Below, piece after piece: positions 55,418 to 64,000 of a stretch of DNA of 64,000 nt. How positions within the stretch are numbered: position 1 is the stretch's first letter; the number at the start of each line of letters is the position of its first letter. The notes below the pieces were generated by a model. That model saw nothing but the letters and a program-made list of their open reading frames with translations. It did no database searches and was not told the origin of the DNA. The DNA is taken from the NCBI GenBank assembly GCA_964447535.1, contig CAYUST010000001.1, forward strand, positions 62,001-126,000, given 5' to 3'. The translations under genes were made by a program, and so were the position numbers. The DNA comes from CAYUST01 sp964447535. Lineage in GTDB: Bacteria > Patescibacteriota > Gracilibacteria > Absconditabacterales > Absconditicoccaceae.

Positions 55418-57403
55418 ATGGCCCATAAAATGAGAAATTTTTGTATTATAGCCCATATTGATCACGGTAAGTCGACACTAGCGGATCGTTTTTTGGAGAT
55501 CACCAAAACCGTCAAAAAAGTGGGGATGAGTCAGGTATTGGATTCTATGGATCTCGAGCAAGAGAGAGGAATTACAATCAAACTTGCTCCAGCCCGTATG
55601 CAGTGGAAAGGCTATGAGCTCAACCTGATCGATACGCCTGGCCATGTGGATTTTCAGTACGAAGTATCGAGATCATTGGCAGCGGTCGAGGGGGCAGTCT
55701 TGCTTGTGGACGCTACGCAGGGTATTCAAGCCCAGACCCTTAGCACGCTCTATATGGCGATGCATCACAACATCACGATCATCCCCGTGATCAACAAAAT
55801 TGACCTTCCTGCTGCGGACGTTCCGAGAGTGACGAGAGAGATTCAACAGGTCATCGGCATAGACCCAAGCGAGATCATCGCTATTTCTGCCAAGACGGGG
55901 GAGTGAGTTGACCACGTCCTGGATGCGGTGATAGAACGCATTAGCGCGCCTGATGATTTTTTGGCATTATACCCTGAGAGATATCGAAAAGATGGCCATA
56001 TCCCGCACGGTGCCACCAATACGGGGCGCGCTTTGATCTTTGATAGCGTCTTTGACCCGTACAAGTGAGTGGTCGCTTTCGTCAAAGTGGTGGATGGAAG
56101 CTTCCGTGTAGGACAACAAGTTGCGTTGATCTATTCACAGAATATTATTTCACCCATCGAAGTAGGCTATTTTGCTCCCAAGTATCACAAAGATGAGACA
56201 TTAGTTGCAGGACAAATAGGGTATATTACCACTGGCCAAAAGAGTGTGAGAGATGCCAAGATCGGTGATACCATGCTCAGCGTCAGTACTTCCAAGATGG
56301 ATATGAGTGCACTCCAACCGTATATTATTCCTGGTTTTCAAAAAGTGAAACCGTTTGTGTTTGCGGGAGTCTATCCTATGGAGACAGATGATTATGATAA
56401 ACTCAAAAGTTCGTTCGAGAAATTAGCTCTCAATGATAGTGCATTAGTGATTGAACATGAAACTTCTGCTGCTATGGGACATGGCTTCAGATGTGGTTTT
56501 TTGGGTATGCTCCATATGGATATTATCAAGGAACGTTTGTCGAGAGAGTACAATATGGAGACCTTGTTTACGACGCCGACGGTGACCTACTTAGTCCAAA
56601 TGAAGAATTTCAAAGATGAACGTCTCGCAGCAGGTAATAATATCAAAGATTTGGTGGCCACTTGACTATGGAAATATATCGTTACACCAACATCTGATGA
56701 TGAAGAACTAGATACAGACCAATTGGTGCGTAAATATAGTGAACAGTTAAAGCCCTGGATGTACATCAATTCAGGTGGAGGTATGCCAGATCATGGGATG
56801 CTCGAGGATATCATGGAACCTATAGTGGAGGTAGAGGTGGTTTGACCTGAGGAGTACTCAGGCAACATCATGCAGTTAGCACAAGAGTATAGAGGTAAAC
56901 TCAAAGGTATGGAATACCTCGATACCCAAAGAGTATTGTGGAAGTATCTGATGCCATTGGGTGAAATTATGATAGATTTTTATGATAGACTCAAATCTGC
57001 TACTAAATGATATGCAACGATGAACTATGAGTTTTCTACCTATACTTCAGCCGATTTAGTGAGGTTGGATATTTTCATCAATGGCGAATTGGTAGAGGCA
57101 TTTAGTCTCGTCGTCCATGAAGATAAAGCATACTATAGTTGAAGAGATATTGTAGAAAAGCTCAAAGACTTGATCCCTAAGCATATGTTTCCTATCCCTT
57201 TGCAAGCATGAGTAGGGAGCAAGATGATTGCAAGAGAAACTATCCCGGCTATGAGAAAAGACGTTATTGCTAAATGCTACGGAGGAGATGTGTCGAGAAA
57301 GAAAAAATTGCTCAAAAAGCAAAAAGAAGGTAAGAAGAAAATGAAACAAATGGGAAGAGTCAGTATACCAAACGATGTTTTTCTCAAGATGGTGGCAAGA
57401 TAA
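55418..57403 (+). CDS. lepA: elongation factor 4 (LepA), 661 aa
   Basis: A ribosomal GTPase thought to back-translocate or help biogenesis. G-domain motifs: AHIDHGKSTLADR (G1), ERGITIK (G2), DTPGHVDF (G3), NKIDLPAAD (G4), SAKTG (G5). EF4-specific parts include VKPFVFAGVYPMETDDY, GHGFRCGFLGMLHMDII and the C-terminal IPNDVFL domain with a Lys-rich stretch (SRKKKLLKKQKEGKKKMKQ). At least seven Gly are UGA. The length is about 60 residues over the norm. The start is the ATG of MAHKMRNF. Confidence 0.96.
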
Positions 57404-57449
57404 CCTTCTTGCGACTTTCTTTTTCACCTCATTTCTCTATGAGGGAGTA

Positions 57450-58808
57450 ATGGAAAAAGATATTTCGATGCCGTATGAGGTAGTTATTCTGTGATGAGGA
57501 CTGTCATGATTGACAGCTGCTTTGACGATCCTGGATACACGTCCAAAGACACGTATATGTCTCCTCGAATGAAAAGGTAGAATATGAGGGAGAGTATGGT
57601 CACAGAAAATGAAGAAGAATCTGTATGCAGAATTGGGTGCAGAGTGGATTGGCAAAAATGACACCTATCTCCTAGATCTGTGCAAGAGATTTTTGTTGCA
57701 ACTCATTCCTCATGATTTCGATCGAGAGGTGGTAGAACATGGCACGAGAGTACACGTCCATAGACATCATCATATCACTATGCGTCTCCCCAAAAAATAT
57801 CAGACGAAGCTCAATACTTTTTTGGCGCAGTTCGCTGGTCCCAAGGATCGTAAAGTGTTGGAGTATGACAAGGTTTCCCTAGAGGATCTTTTTTTTCAGA
57901 TATTTGGGTGGGATAGCGATTCGTATGAGTTTGAAGATCTCCTTGAAAGTAATGAATTTGCTGAGGATGTAAAATCAGTCTCTGCGGCCAATTATATTAT
58001 GTACAAACTCCAAGGATGAGGGAGTGATGGTATGGACTTCAAAATTGCTTGAGGTAATGATGTCTTGATACAGGAACTTACCTTATATCTCAAGAATCAG
58101 GGAGTACATTTTTTCACAGATACCAGAGTAGAGGAAGTTACAAAACTCAAGAAGCATTTTGCAGTCACCTCTCAAAAAAAGACTTTTTTTGGAGATCAAG
58201 TAATTTGCGCTTTACCTATCAAAGCGATAGGACAGATCGTATGGAAGCCGTGACTTACAGCTGAGAAAATGCGTTATATCAACTCAATTCCGTATGGTAG
58301 AGTTACCAAACGAGGAGCCATGACCAAAGATTCTTTGCCTGAGAAAATGTGATTATGCGATGATACTGTGTTGCATACGCTCTACAACGCTGGACGTGGA
58401 CAGCAGGTCAAAAAGTGATGACTACTGTGATTATATGCTTCAGGAGACAGAGCAATGATTTTATCAAAATGGTCTGATAAACATTTTGCAGAATCTATCA
58501 AAAAACACCACCCCCATATTCGCTGTGATAGCAAAAATACCTATGGGTACTATCGATGAAATGATCCTTTCACCCATGGAGCATTTGCTACCTACCCTGC
58601 AGGCACACTTGTCCTTGGTACCAAAGCATTAGCTGCTTCTGTAGGAAGCCTGCATTTTTGTGGAGAACATACCTCATTGTATCACCAAGGATTCATGAAT
58701 GGCGCAGTTGAATCTGGCATCACTGCTGGTACCAAAGTACTCCGTCTCTTTAGCAAAAATAAATCAACTCTTCGCCCCAAACCTTTGAAATGAAAAACTC
58801 CTAAATAA
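57450..58808 (+). CDS. FAD-dependent amine oxidase-like oxidoreductase, 452 aa
   Basis: An N-terminal FAD-binding Rossmann motif VVILGGGLSGLTAALTIL with E-K-x-GRIGGRVWS is the amine-oxidase/protoporphyrinogen-oxidase/desaturase signature. The C-terminal FCGEHTSLYHQGFMNGAVESG is the matching FAD motif. Many Gly of these motifs are UGA. The substrate is unknown; monoamine or protoporphyrinogen oxidation, or carotenoid-type chemistry, are all possible in the family. A GAGGGAG ribosome-binding site lies just ahead of the ATG at 57450. Confidence 0.83.
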
Positions 58809-58824
58809 TTTATGTATAAAAAAA

Positions 58825-58847
58825 AGTAAGAGGAGTACCCTCTTACT
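58825..58847. terminator. bidirectional terminator between convergent genes
   Basis: AGTAAGAGG-AGTAC-CCTCTTACT stem. A run of eight A precedes it, giving a T8 tail in the minus direction, and a short T-rich tail follows it in the plus direction. Confidence 0.8.
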
Positions 58848-58868
58848 CTTTGCATGCCTTCACGTTTT

Positions 58869-59210
58869 TTACTGTTGGTCGTCGTTTGCGACAACCGTTT
58901 TCCACGAGACATGCGAGCATCCGTGGATGTTTTTCTCTTCAAGGACTTGCTCCTCTAGATGGAAGCTTTTTTTGATCTCGATCATCGCTGTTTTGATGCG
59001 AAGTATGAGTTCTTTGATTCTCTCTTCTAATCCTTGTTTGCCATAGGCTTGTTTGGGATGAAATGACCACCCTCCTCCATTTTCATACAGAAACAAGAAG
59101 TACTTTTCTCCTTGGAACTCTCTGAGAATCACTTTTTTGAGAGTATCCAATTGTAACTGAAAGGGAGGTATTCCTTGTCCCTTACCCAAATTTAACATAT
59201 TTTTGTCCAT
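58869..59210 (-). CDS. hypothetical protein, 113 aa
   Basis: Not recognised. A mixed alpha/beta N-terminal half (ILREFQGEKYFLFLYENGGGWSFHP) precedes a helical C-terminal half rich in Lys and Glu (ERIKELILRIKTAMIEIKKS). No signal peptide, no membrane segment, no UGA codons. TAA stop; followed on its own strand by a good terminator. A likely real small soluble protein. Confidence 0.6.
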   Translation of the reverse strand: MDKNMLNLGKGQGIPPFQLQLDTLKKVILREFQGEKYFLFLYENGGGWSFHPKQAYGKQGLEERIKELILRIKTAMIEIKKSFHLEEQVLEEKNIHGCSHVSWKTVVANDDQQ

Positions 59211-59268
59211 AATCTTTTGTTTAGTTTATTTCTTATACTGACTTAATTCACGAAGTCAAGTTCTTGTA

Positions 59269-60291
59269 TTAGTTGATGATACATACTTCTGGTGTCAACC
59301 GTACACCAAACTGTTTGTGTATCGCCTCTTGAATTTGTTTAATTAAGGTAAGAAGTTCAGCGCCTGTGCCTCCGCCATGATGTACGAGAACGAGTGCATG
59401 TTTGTCGTACGTTCCCACGGCGCCTTGGCGATAGCCTTTGAATCAAGCGAGTTCGATGAGCTGACCAGCGGATAATTTTATAGAACCATCTGATTGAGGA
59501 AATCCTTTGAGATCTGGGGTGACTTGTTTGAGGGTCTCATACGCTGAGGTTGTGATAGAGGGATTTTTGAAAAAGCTTCATGCAGTTCACAAAACGTGCC
59601 AATCGGGTAGTTTTGAAGCTCTAGTTGCTTTGATTGCGGTGGCAACTAGTTGTGGAGTAATGATTTCTGCTGTCGGTAAGTCGAGAGAAGCATAGCTCAG
59701 ATTCGGGGTATAGGTGCTAGCGTTGTATTTCGGTAGTCTAAATTGCACATGAGTGATACAAAGTGATTTGTTCTCGGGTTCTTTGAAGCACGATCGGCGA
59801 TAGCCAAAATGACATGCTTCATTGGTCAAGATATTTTGCTGGCCTGTAATGAGATCGAAAGTATGTACTTGCGTGATATATGTTTTCACTTCTTCACCAT
59901 ATGCTCATATATTTTGGACCGGAGCAGCTCAGACACACCCAGGGATACCACTGAGATTTTCGAGCCCACACATACCATTGAGGAGTGTTCGCTGGACAAA
60001 TGTTTCTCGTTCCTCACCTGCACCGACGGTGACCAGGCAATGTGTATCTGTAATTTCATCAACAATCATTCCCATGATTTCATTCTTGATGACAACACCT
60101 GCATAGCTGGCTTGCGCAAGGAGGAGATTTGATCCACCTCCCAAAATCAAAAAAGGACGATCTGCTAGCAAGTTACTTACGACCAGTTCTTCAAGGTCTG
60201 CTATATTTTGTATATGCACCAACTCCTCGGCTATACAGTCGAGATGAAAGGTGTTGTAGGAGAGGAGAGAGGTGTTTTGTGTGTGGTCCAT
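59269..60291 (-). CDS. murB: UDP-N-acetylenolpyruvoylglucosamine reductase MurB, 340 aa
   Basis: Reduces UDP-GlcNAc-enolpyruvate to UDP-MurNAc with FAD and NADPH, so the organism can make peptidoglycan precursors. Motifs: SYNTFHLDCIAEELV, FLILGGGSNLL (FAD phosphates), GLENLSGIPGCVGAAPVQNIGAYG with UGA for the Gly of CVGAA and of NIGAYG, RRSCFK and TAGSFFKNP. It is a full-length type I-like enzyme with the C-terminal domain. The start is ATG 60291 rather than upstream in-frame ATGs, which only add a hydrophobic stretch. Confidence 0.95.
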
Positions 60292-60338
60292 TGAAGCGAG
60301 TATAGGGATAGTAGCTGACAATGCAAAATAAAAAAAAA

Positions 60339-60357
60339 TCTCCGGACATGCCGGAGA
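60339..60357 (-). terminator. intrinsic terminator after the M50 peptidase gene
   Basis: TCTCCGG-ACATG-CCGGAGA stem. Read on the minus strand it is followed by eight T. Confidence 0.93.
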
Positions 60358-60373
60358 TAATAGAAGATGATTT

Positions 60374-61024
60374 TTATGTTTGTGCATGTCGAACGAGCAT
60401 CCGTACGTTGTAGAACGTGATAATGCAGACGATGCCTAGCCAGATATAGCTCCATACTGCTGTCGGTAGGATACCAGAGAACTGTGCTAGATCTGAACGT
60501 GGCCCACCATTAAAGTCCTGGATGATGAATACAATGCTCGCAAGCCCCAAGAACATCAACATAATACTTGCAACATACTGGTGCTTGCTCAAGATATAGA
60601 ATCCTAGAGCATAGACACAGAGTGCGAACGTAGTAATTGGCGAGCTGTACCAGACAAATCCGATAAAGATCATTAGGATGGCCAGACACCACATACAGGT
60701 TTTGCTCCAGTGCATTTTGTATGCTCCGATGGCGAACAGAAGATTGCCAAAGAGCGCACTACCGATGTATCCACCCATGGTGATTAAACTGAGAACACCA
60801 CCCGAAGACAGCGTTGCGCCACCACCGTTTGCAGGATCTACAGCAATACTATGCACATGACCACCTGTGATAAGCGCAAAGAACGCGTGCCCTAGTTCGT
60901 GCAAGATAGTCACGAGTATGATAATCGGATACATGATAAGCTGTCCCGTCTTACCTCCCCAATAAATCAGGCCGATATAGGCACCAAAGACCAAAAGAAT
61001 CGGAATAATTTTTTTCATTTTCAT
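60374..61024 (-). CDS. M50-type membrane metallopeptidase, 216 aa
   Basis: A polytopic membrane protein with the zinc motif HELGH in LVTILHELGHAFFALITGG (about 37-55) and about five to six further helices. The GGATLSSGG stretch and NGG repeats sit in loops. It resembles the M50B/peptidase M50-like family that includes site-2 proteases, but lacks a PDZ domain. All about 25 Gly codons are GGN with no UGA, which is unusual next to its neighbours. The second metal-site motif (NxxPxxxLDGG) is not evident, so activity is uncertain. Confidence 0.8.
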   Translation of the reverse strand: MKMKKIIPILLVFGAYIGLIYWGGKTGQLIMYPIIILVTILHELGHAFFALITGGHVHSIAVDPANGGGATLSSGGVLSLITMGGYIGSALFGNLLFAIGAYKMHWSKTCMWCLAILMIFIGFVWYSSPITTFALCVYALGFYILSKHQYVASIMLMFLGLASIVFIIQDFNGGPRSDLAQFSGILPTAVWSYIWLGIVCIITFYNVRMLVRHAQT

Positions 61025-61081
61025 TTTTCATTTTACGCTTGCTTATATATATTATCCTTGTTAAGTCAATACAATCACTCT

Positions 61082-61154
61082 TGTCCCCACCAGGGCTCGA
61101 ACCTGGATCTGATTCTTAGGAGGAACCCGTTCTATCCTGTTGAACTATGGGAAC
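61082..61154 (-). tRNA. tRNA-Arg (anticodon CCU)
   Basis: A 73-nt cloverleaf: acceptor GTTCCCA/TGGGGAC (one G-U pair), D-stem GTTC/GAAC, anticodon stem GGTTC/GAATC with 7-nt loop CTCCTAA, T-arm CCAGG TTCGAGC CCTGG, discriminator A. With U33 fixed, the anticodon is CCU, which reads AGG (Arg). CCA is not encoded. It lies 14 nt past the PAP2 gene's stop on the same strand. Confidence 0.92.
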
Positions 61155-61167
61155 ACAAAAAGTGATG

Positions 61168-61827
61168 TTACTGTACAATACCGAAGACTTTGCTGAAAAG
61201 CCATTTTTCGAATTGGATGAGTGGTGCTAGGATGTGCCTTTTGCATCGAGTTCGCACAGACTCTTTGAGCAATACCCAAGCGCTCAATACACCTACGATG
61301 ATACCTACGATAATATCAGTTGGTCGATGAACTGCAACAGCAATTCTCGAGACAGACATTGCACCACAAGCAATCCAGAAAAACCAAGCTACACGCAAGA
61401 ACATTTTGTCGCCATGACGCATACCCCACAATGTAGTTGCCATCGCAATCGCTGCAGAAACTGCAGCATGATCAGAAGGGAAGGGGTCGGTGGGGAGATG
61501 TGAGAGCAATAACTGATCTTTGTTTTGTACCATGAGTTCGGGTCTCGATTTATCACCAAAGTATTGAATGGTGATGTTGATGATTGCCGCAAGAGCACTT
61601 GAGAAAAATATATACAACGCTGCGTGCTTGTAGTATTCTTGATGTTTATTGATGCCTCGAATATAGAGCGCAACGAGATAGACAGGGTACGAAAATACAA
61701 AAACATCCGCAGTATATGGTACCAGGCGTACTAAGAGATAATGTTTGGTCATCCAATCATTGAGTGCCAACAAGAGTCGTTGTCCCCAAGCAGGTTCAGT
61801 AATTTGTATGCTATTGTGTCACCACAT
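61168..61827 (-). CDS. PAP2 family phosphatase, 219 aa
   Basis: A membrane lipid or undecaprenyl-pyrophosphate phosphatase type. Six membrane helices hold the PAP2 signature: KSRPELM (motif 1), PSDHAAVSAAIA (motif 2), SRIAVAVHRPTD (motif 3), all catalytic residues present. The start at ATG 61827 gives MWGHNSIQ with a UGA Gly as codon 3; it matches the nearby in-frame TTG only weakly. Possible role in recycling the peptidoglycan lipid carrier (inference). Confidence 0.88.
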
Positions 61828-61845
61828 AGTATGCTTCAAATAAAA

Positions 61846-62589
61846 TTATTTTTTAATGTGTTCTTGATACCGCAGACAGCGTTTGGTCAATGGACAGCGA
61901 TCGCACTCTGGACGCTGTGCTTTGCACAGATATCTACCGAAGTAAATTATCAGGCGATGCGCTTGTTGTTTGTAGTGATCTGGTATAGTAGTTTCAAGCT
62001 CTTTTGAGGTTTGCTCTGGCGTTTTGCCTTTTACGATGCCCAGTCTGTGCATCACTCTGTGTACGTGGGTATCGACCGCAATCCAACGCTGTCCGTAGAG
62101 TACAGACAGCACCACTTTGGCAGTTTTGATACCTACGCCAGGGAGTTTGGTCATTTCTTCAATCGTATCAGGAAGTCGATATCCTCGTATATGCTGTATT
62201 TCTTTGGTATTTTTGTAGGTAATTTTTTGTCTTTTGATATCTGCTTGAAGCTTGGGGCTTCCTGGTAAAGCGGGATATTCATTCAATAGTTTTGCCATAC
62301 GATAGATATGTTTGGTCTTGGACACATGCAATCAAACGGTCTTGATGTATTGTTTGAGATTCCCCTCACCCAACGCTACCACGTCACGTGGTGTGTGGAC
62401 GACTTTAAATAATGCTTGGGTAACTTTGTTTACTTGCACATCCGTCGTTTGTGCACTGAGCACCACCGCCACGAGGAGTTGAAACGGCGTTTTATAATTC
62501 AATTCTGTTTGCGGATAGTCTCCAAAAAGCTCTGCCATACGGCGAAGAATAGTGGGGATAGATCGAGGGATTATTTTTTTGGTTTGCAT
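61846..62589 (-). CDS. nth: endonuclease III, 247 aa
   Basis: A DNA glycosylase/AP lyase for oxidised pyrimidines in base-excision repair. LSAQTTDVQVNKV, the helix-hairpin-helix LPGVGIKTAKVV, the catalytic Lys/Asp region VDTHVHRV and the iron-sulfur ligands C-x6-C-x2-C-x5-C (CKAQRPECDRCPLTKRC) are all visible. The C-terminus is about 35 residues longer than in E. coli. The Gly in TVGLHVSKTK is UGA. It lies 18 nt upstream of the PAP2 gene on the same strand. Confidence 0.94.
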
Positions 62590-62828
62590 GCAGAACGAGA
62601 AATAAGAATTAAGATTAACGAGAAATAAGAATTAAGATTTAAGAAAGGAGAATAAGGAGGTTATCCTGAGTGTAGCGAAGGATCTAGCGAAAGCAAGACT
62701 TGAGAATTAAGAAAGGTGAAAAGCTCATCCTGAGTGTGCGCCTAGGTCCTCGAAGAGGGAAGTCCCTGAAGGGATAGCAGATCTCGTGAAAGCAAAGAAA
62801 ATTTCTTCTATTGATGATAGCTTACTTT
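62590..62828. repeat. intergenic repeats between nth and the HTTM gene
   Basis: A two-copy tandem of gagaaataagaattaagatt lies at about 62597-62640, then a family-C-like block (atcctgagtgtagcgaagga, agggaagtccctgaagggat). The latter matches, inverted, part of 1717-1833. No gene is seen here. Confidence 0.55.
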
Positions 62829-64000
62829 TTATTTTATTGGACAAGGAAACGTCCCGAGGTCTACTTGCTCTAAAGCAAGGGGAAGTCCAAACGCTCTCGT
62901 GGATTCTAGCATGAAAATGAGTTGGATGGATTGGAGCGTATCAGGGAGTTTTCTGTCGGCATTGTACGCATTGCAGAGATAGTTGGCATAGTAGGTTCTA
63001 TGCTGTGCATTGTCTCTCATCCATATATTGGTGAGGTATTTGCGTCGTCTATCATTGGGAAAAGTGAGATAGAGATTTTTGGGTTTCTCTCGAGGGAGAG
63101 GTTGTCCAGGATTGCGTGCGTTTATTTCTTCACCAGCAAAAGTCAGTCCTTTGACAACAAACCATCCATCATCAAGTAAGGGATACGGTGCAAACATATT
63201 TCGATATTGATCCAATCTGAGTAACATCCCAAATTTATTTATTTCATACGGGAACCATTTGCTATGACGATCGAAATCGAGTGTTCTGATATTCCAACAA
63301 ATTACATACGCAAGACACAAGAAAACAAAAAGTCTTCACCATATACCCAGGTGTGGCTGTCTACATCAGGTAGACGGGAGATGAGCTAGTTTTTGGTGTA
63401 GCCATTTCACAGGATGCCAGCGTTCTCGTGCATCTCGGACTGCTGTAGGCAAAAACATGATCCATGCAGCTATACAAATCCAAGGGAATAAACCAATTTT
63501 CATCATACTGATTAATCATAGATGGAAACCCGCAAATACGATCACTCCAATGGTCCTTCGTCGATGATGCTTCCAGGGAATGAAAAATAAGATTCGTCAT
63601 CGTCTTTCAAAAAGAAAAACATACTGGGTCATCCGTTGCGTCCAGGTGTAGTGTTCTCTAAATCGTTGTCCAAATGGATTGGTAAAAATATCTAAACTCA
63701 GTGCTGAAAACGTGGCTGAAAATTCGCTGACTCGGGCGGGGTGTTCTTTGAGGAGCGCAGAGAAAATATAGATAGCGAGGAGTTGAAACAGGAGTGCAAT
63801 AGATCATGGTCCTACATAATTTTTTGACGCTGAGGTAGGTGTATGTGCATCGAGACTCCAGCGTTCTCACCAAGGCAAAAACATAGCCCAAAATAAAATC
63901 ATCTTGAGTACAAAATCACCACCGTTGAGGATGATAGGATTTTTGGCATAGAGGGAAATCAGCAATGCTCGTGTACCAATAGTGACAACACGGGTGTGAT
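62829..64000 (-). CDS. HTTM-domain membrane protein, 5' end beyond window, at least 390 aa
   Basis: Reading UGA as Gly gives one continuous minus-strand frame from 64000 to a TAA at 62831-62829. It shows the HTTM (vitamin K-dependent carboxylase-like) pattern: NPIILNGGDFVLKMILFWAMFLP, GERWSLDA, GPGSIALLFQLLAIYIFSALLKEH, HLGLISMMKIGLFPWICIAAWIMFLP and WHPVKWL, with multiple membrane helices. The C-terminal part is soluble (LLDDGWFVVKGLTFAGEEIN). The function of bacterial HTTM proteins is mostly unknown. The start lies past the window edge. Confidence 0.8.

Noticed and set aside
61082..61154. tRNA-Gly(UCC), because the anticodon loop contains TCC
   Set aside because: In the 7-nt loop CTCCTAA, U33 must be the second base, which makes the anticodon CCU (Arg).
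63361..63891. Short minus-strand ORFs near the window end
   Set aside because: They are out of frame with the HTTM protein, which reads continuously with UGA as Gly and shows family motifs.
1..64000. Dozens of apparent pseudogenes and short ORFs ending in TGA
   Set aside because: They join in one frame when UGA is read as Gly, with conserved motifs across the joins; the genes are intact.
1..64000. The tRNA-Gly(UCA) expected for UGA decoding
   Set aside because: I looked for a TCA anticodon in a cloverleaf context and did not find one; it probably lies elsewhere in the genome.

Overview
This window comes from a bacterium that reads UGA as glycine (translation table 25), which points to Absconditabacteria (SR1) or Gracilibacteria in the Candidate Phyla Radiation. 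With the standard code nearly every gene looks shattered. With UGA as Gly the pieces join into full-length proteins, and UGA falls on invariant glycines: GGGKGG of glutamate dehydrogenase, IIGAG of ClpC, NWIGRSEG of leucyl-tRNA synthetase, GIPGCVGAAP of MurB, DGSGS of a VWA MIDAS site, HEFGH of a metalloprotease and the lipobox SGC of a lipoprotein. All genes end in TAA or TAG. Coordinates here are for these rejoined genes.

Layout. 1-1.7 kb: a small ORF, dispersed repeats and glutamate dehydrogenase (minus). 1.9-7.9 kb: a diversity-generating retroelement (DGR), made of a 1431-aa MoxR-like AAA+ ATPase carrying two variable repeats (VR1 internal, VR2 at the C-terminus), a template repeat (TR) and a reverse transcriptase. 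8.1-11.5 kb: a DUF4143 ATPase and, convergent, a 754-aa HExxH/VWA protein. 11.7-16 kb: a small protein, a ClpC-like unfoldase and a secreted protein. 16.1-19.7 kb: Nudix, an isocitrate dehydrogenase-type enzyme without UGA codons, and glycyl-tRNA synthetase. 19.8-32.5 kb: the exported block, with a secreted HExxH protein, a giant (about 3000-aa) cell-surface protein with two subtilisin domains, three thioredoxin-like domains and SLH modules, and a second thrombospondin-3/SLH surface protein. 32.5-37.8 kb: housekeeping genes (tsaE, PolA-type exonuclease, TPM protein, LemA, endonuclease IV, ruvC). 37.9-40.4 kb: a P-type ATPase (minus). 40.5-43.9 kb: leucyl-tRNA synthetase with a Nudix domain and a P-loop kinase domain embedded in its body. 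43.9-53.6 kb: slipin, MurF-like ligase, DUF192 lipoprotein, CMP kinase, MoxR, ABC-F and a CoaB-like/class II aldolase-like fusion. 53.7-64 kb: ArfB, an HEFGH protein, lepA, a flavin oxidoreductase, murB, an M50 peptidase, tRNA-Arg(CCU), PAP2, nth and a truncated HTTM membrane protein.

How it fits together. The DGR is the strongest find. VR2 and the TR align without gaps over 84 nt, differ at 11 positions, and all 11 are adenines in the TR. One change turns a TR AGA codon into UGA, which would end the protein under the standard code but is glycine here. The LeuRS with two inserted nucleotide-handling domains is a second, independent novelty. The surface block and reduced metabolism fit an epibiotic or predatory lifestyle, but that is inferred from lineage and gene content only. 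A 100-N assembly gap lies in a 15-bp tandem repeat inside the giant gene.
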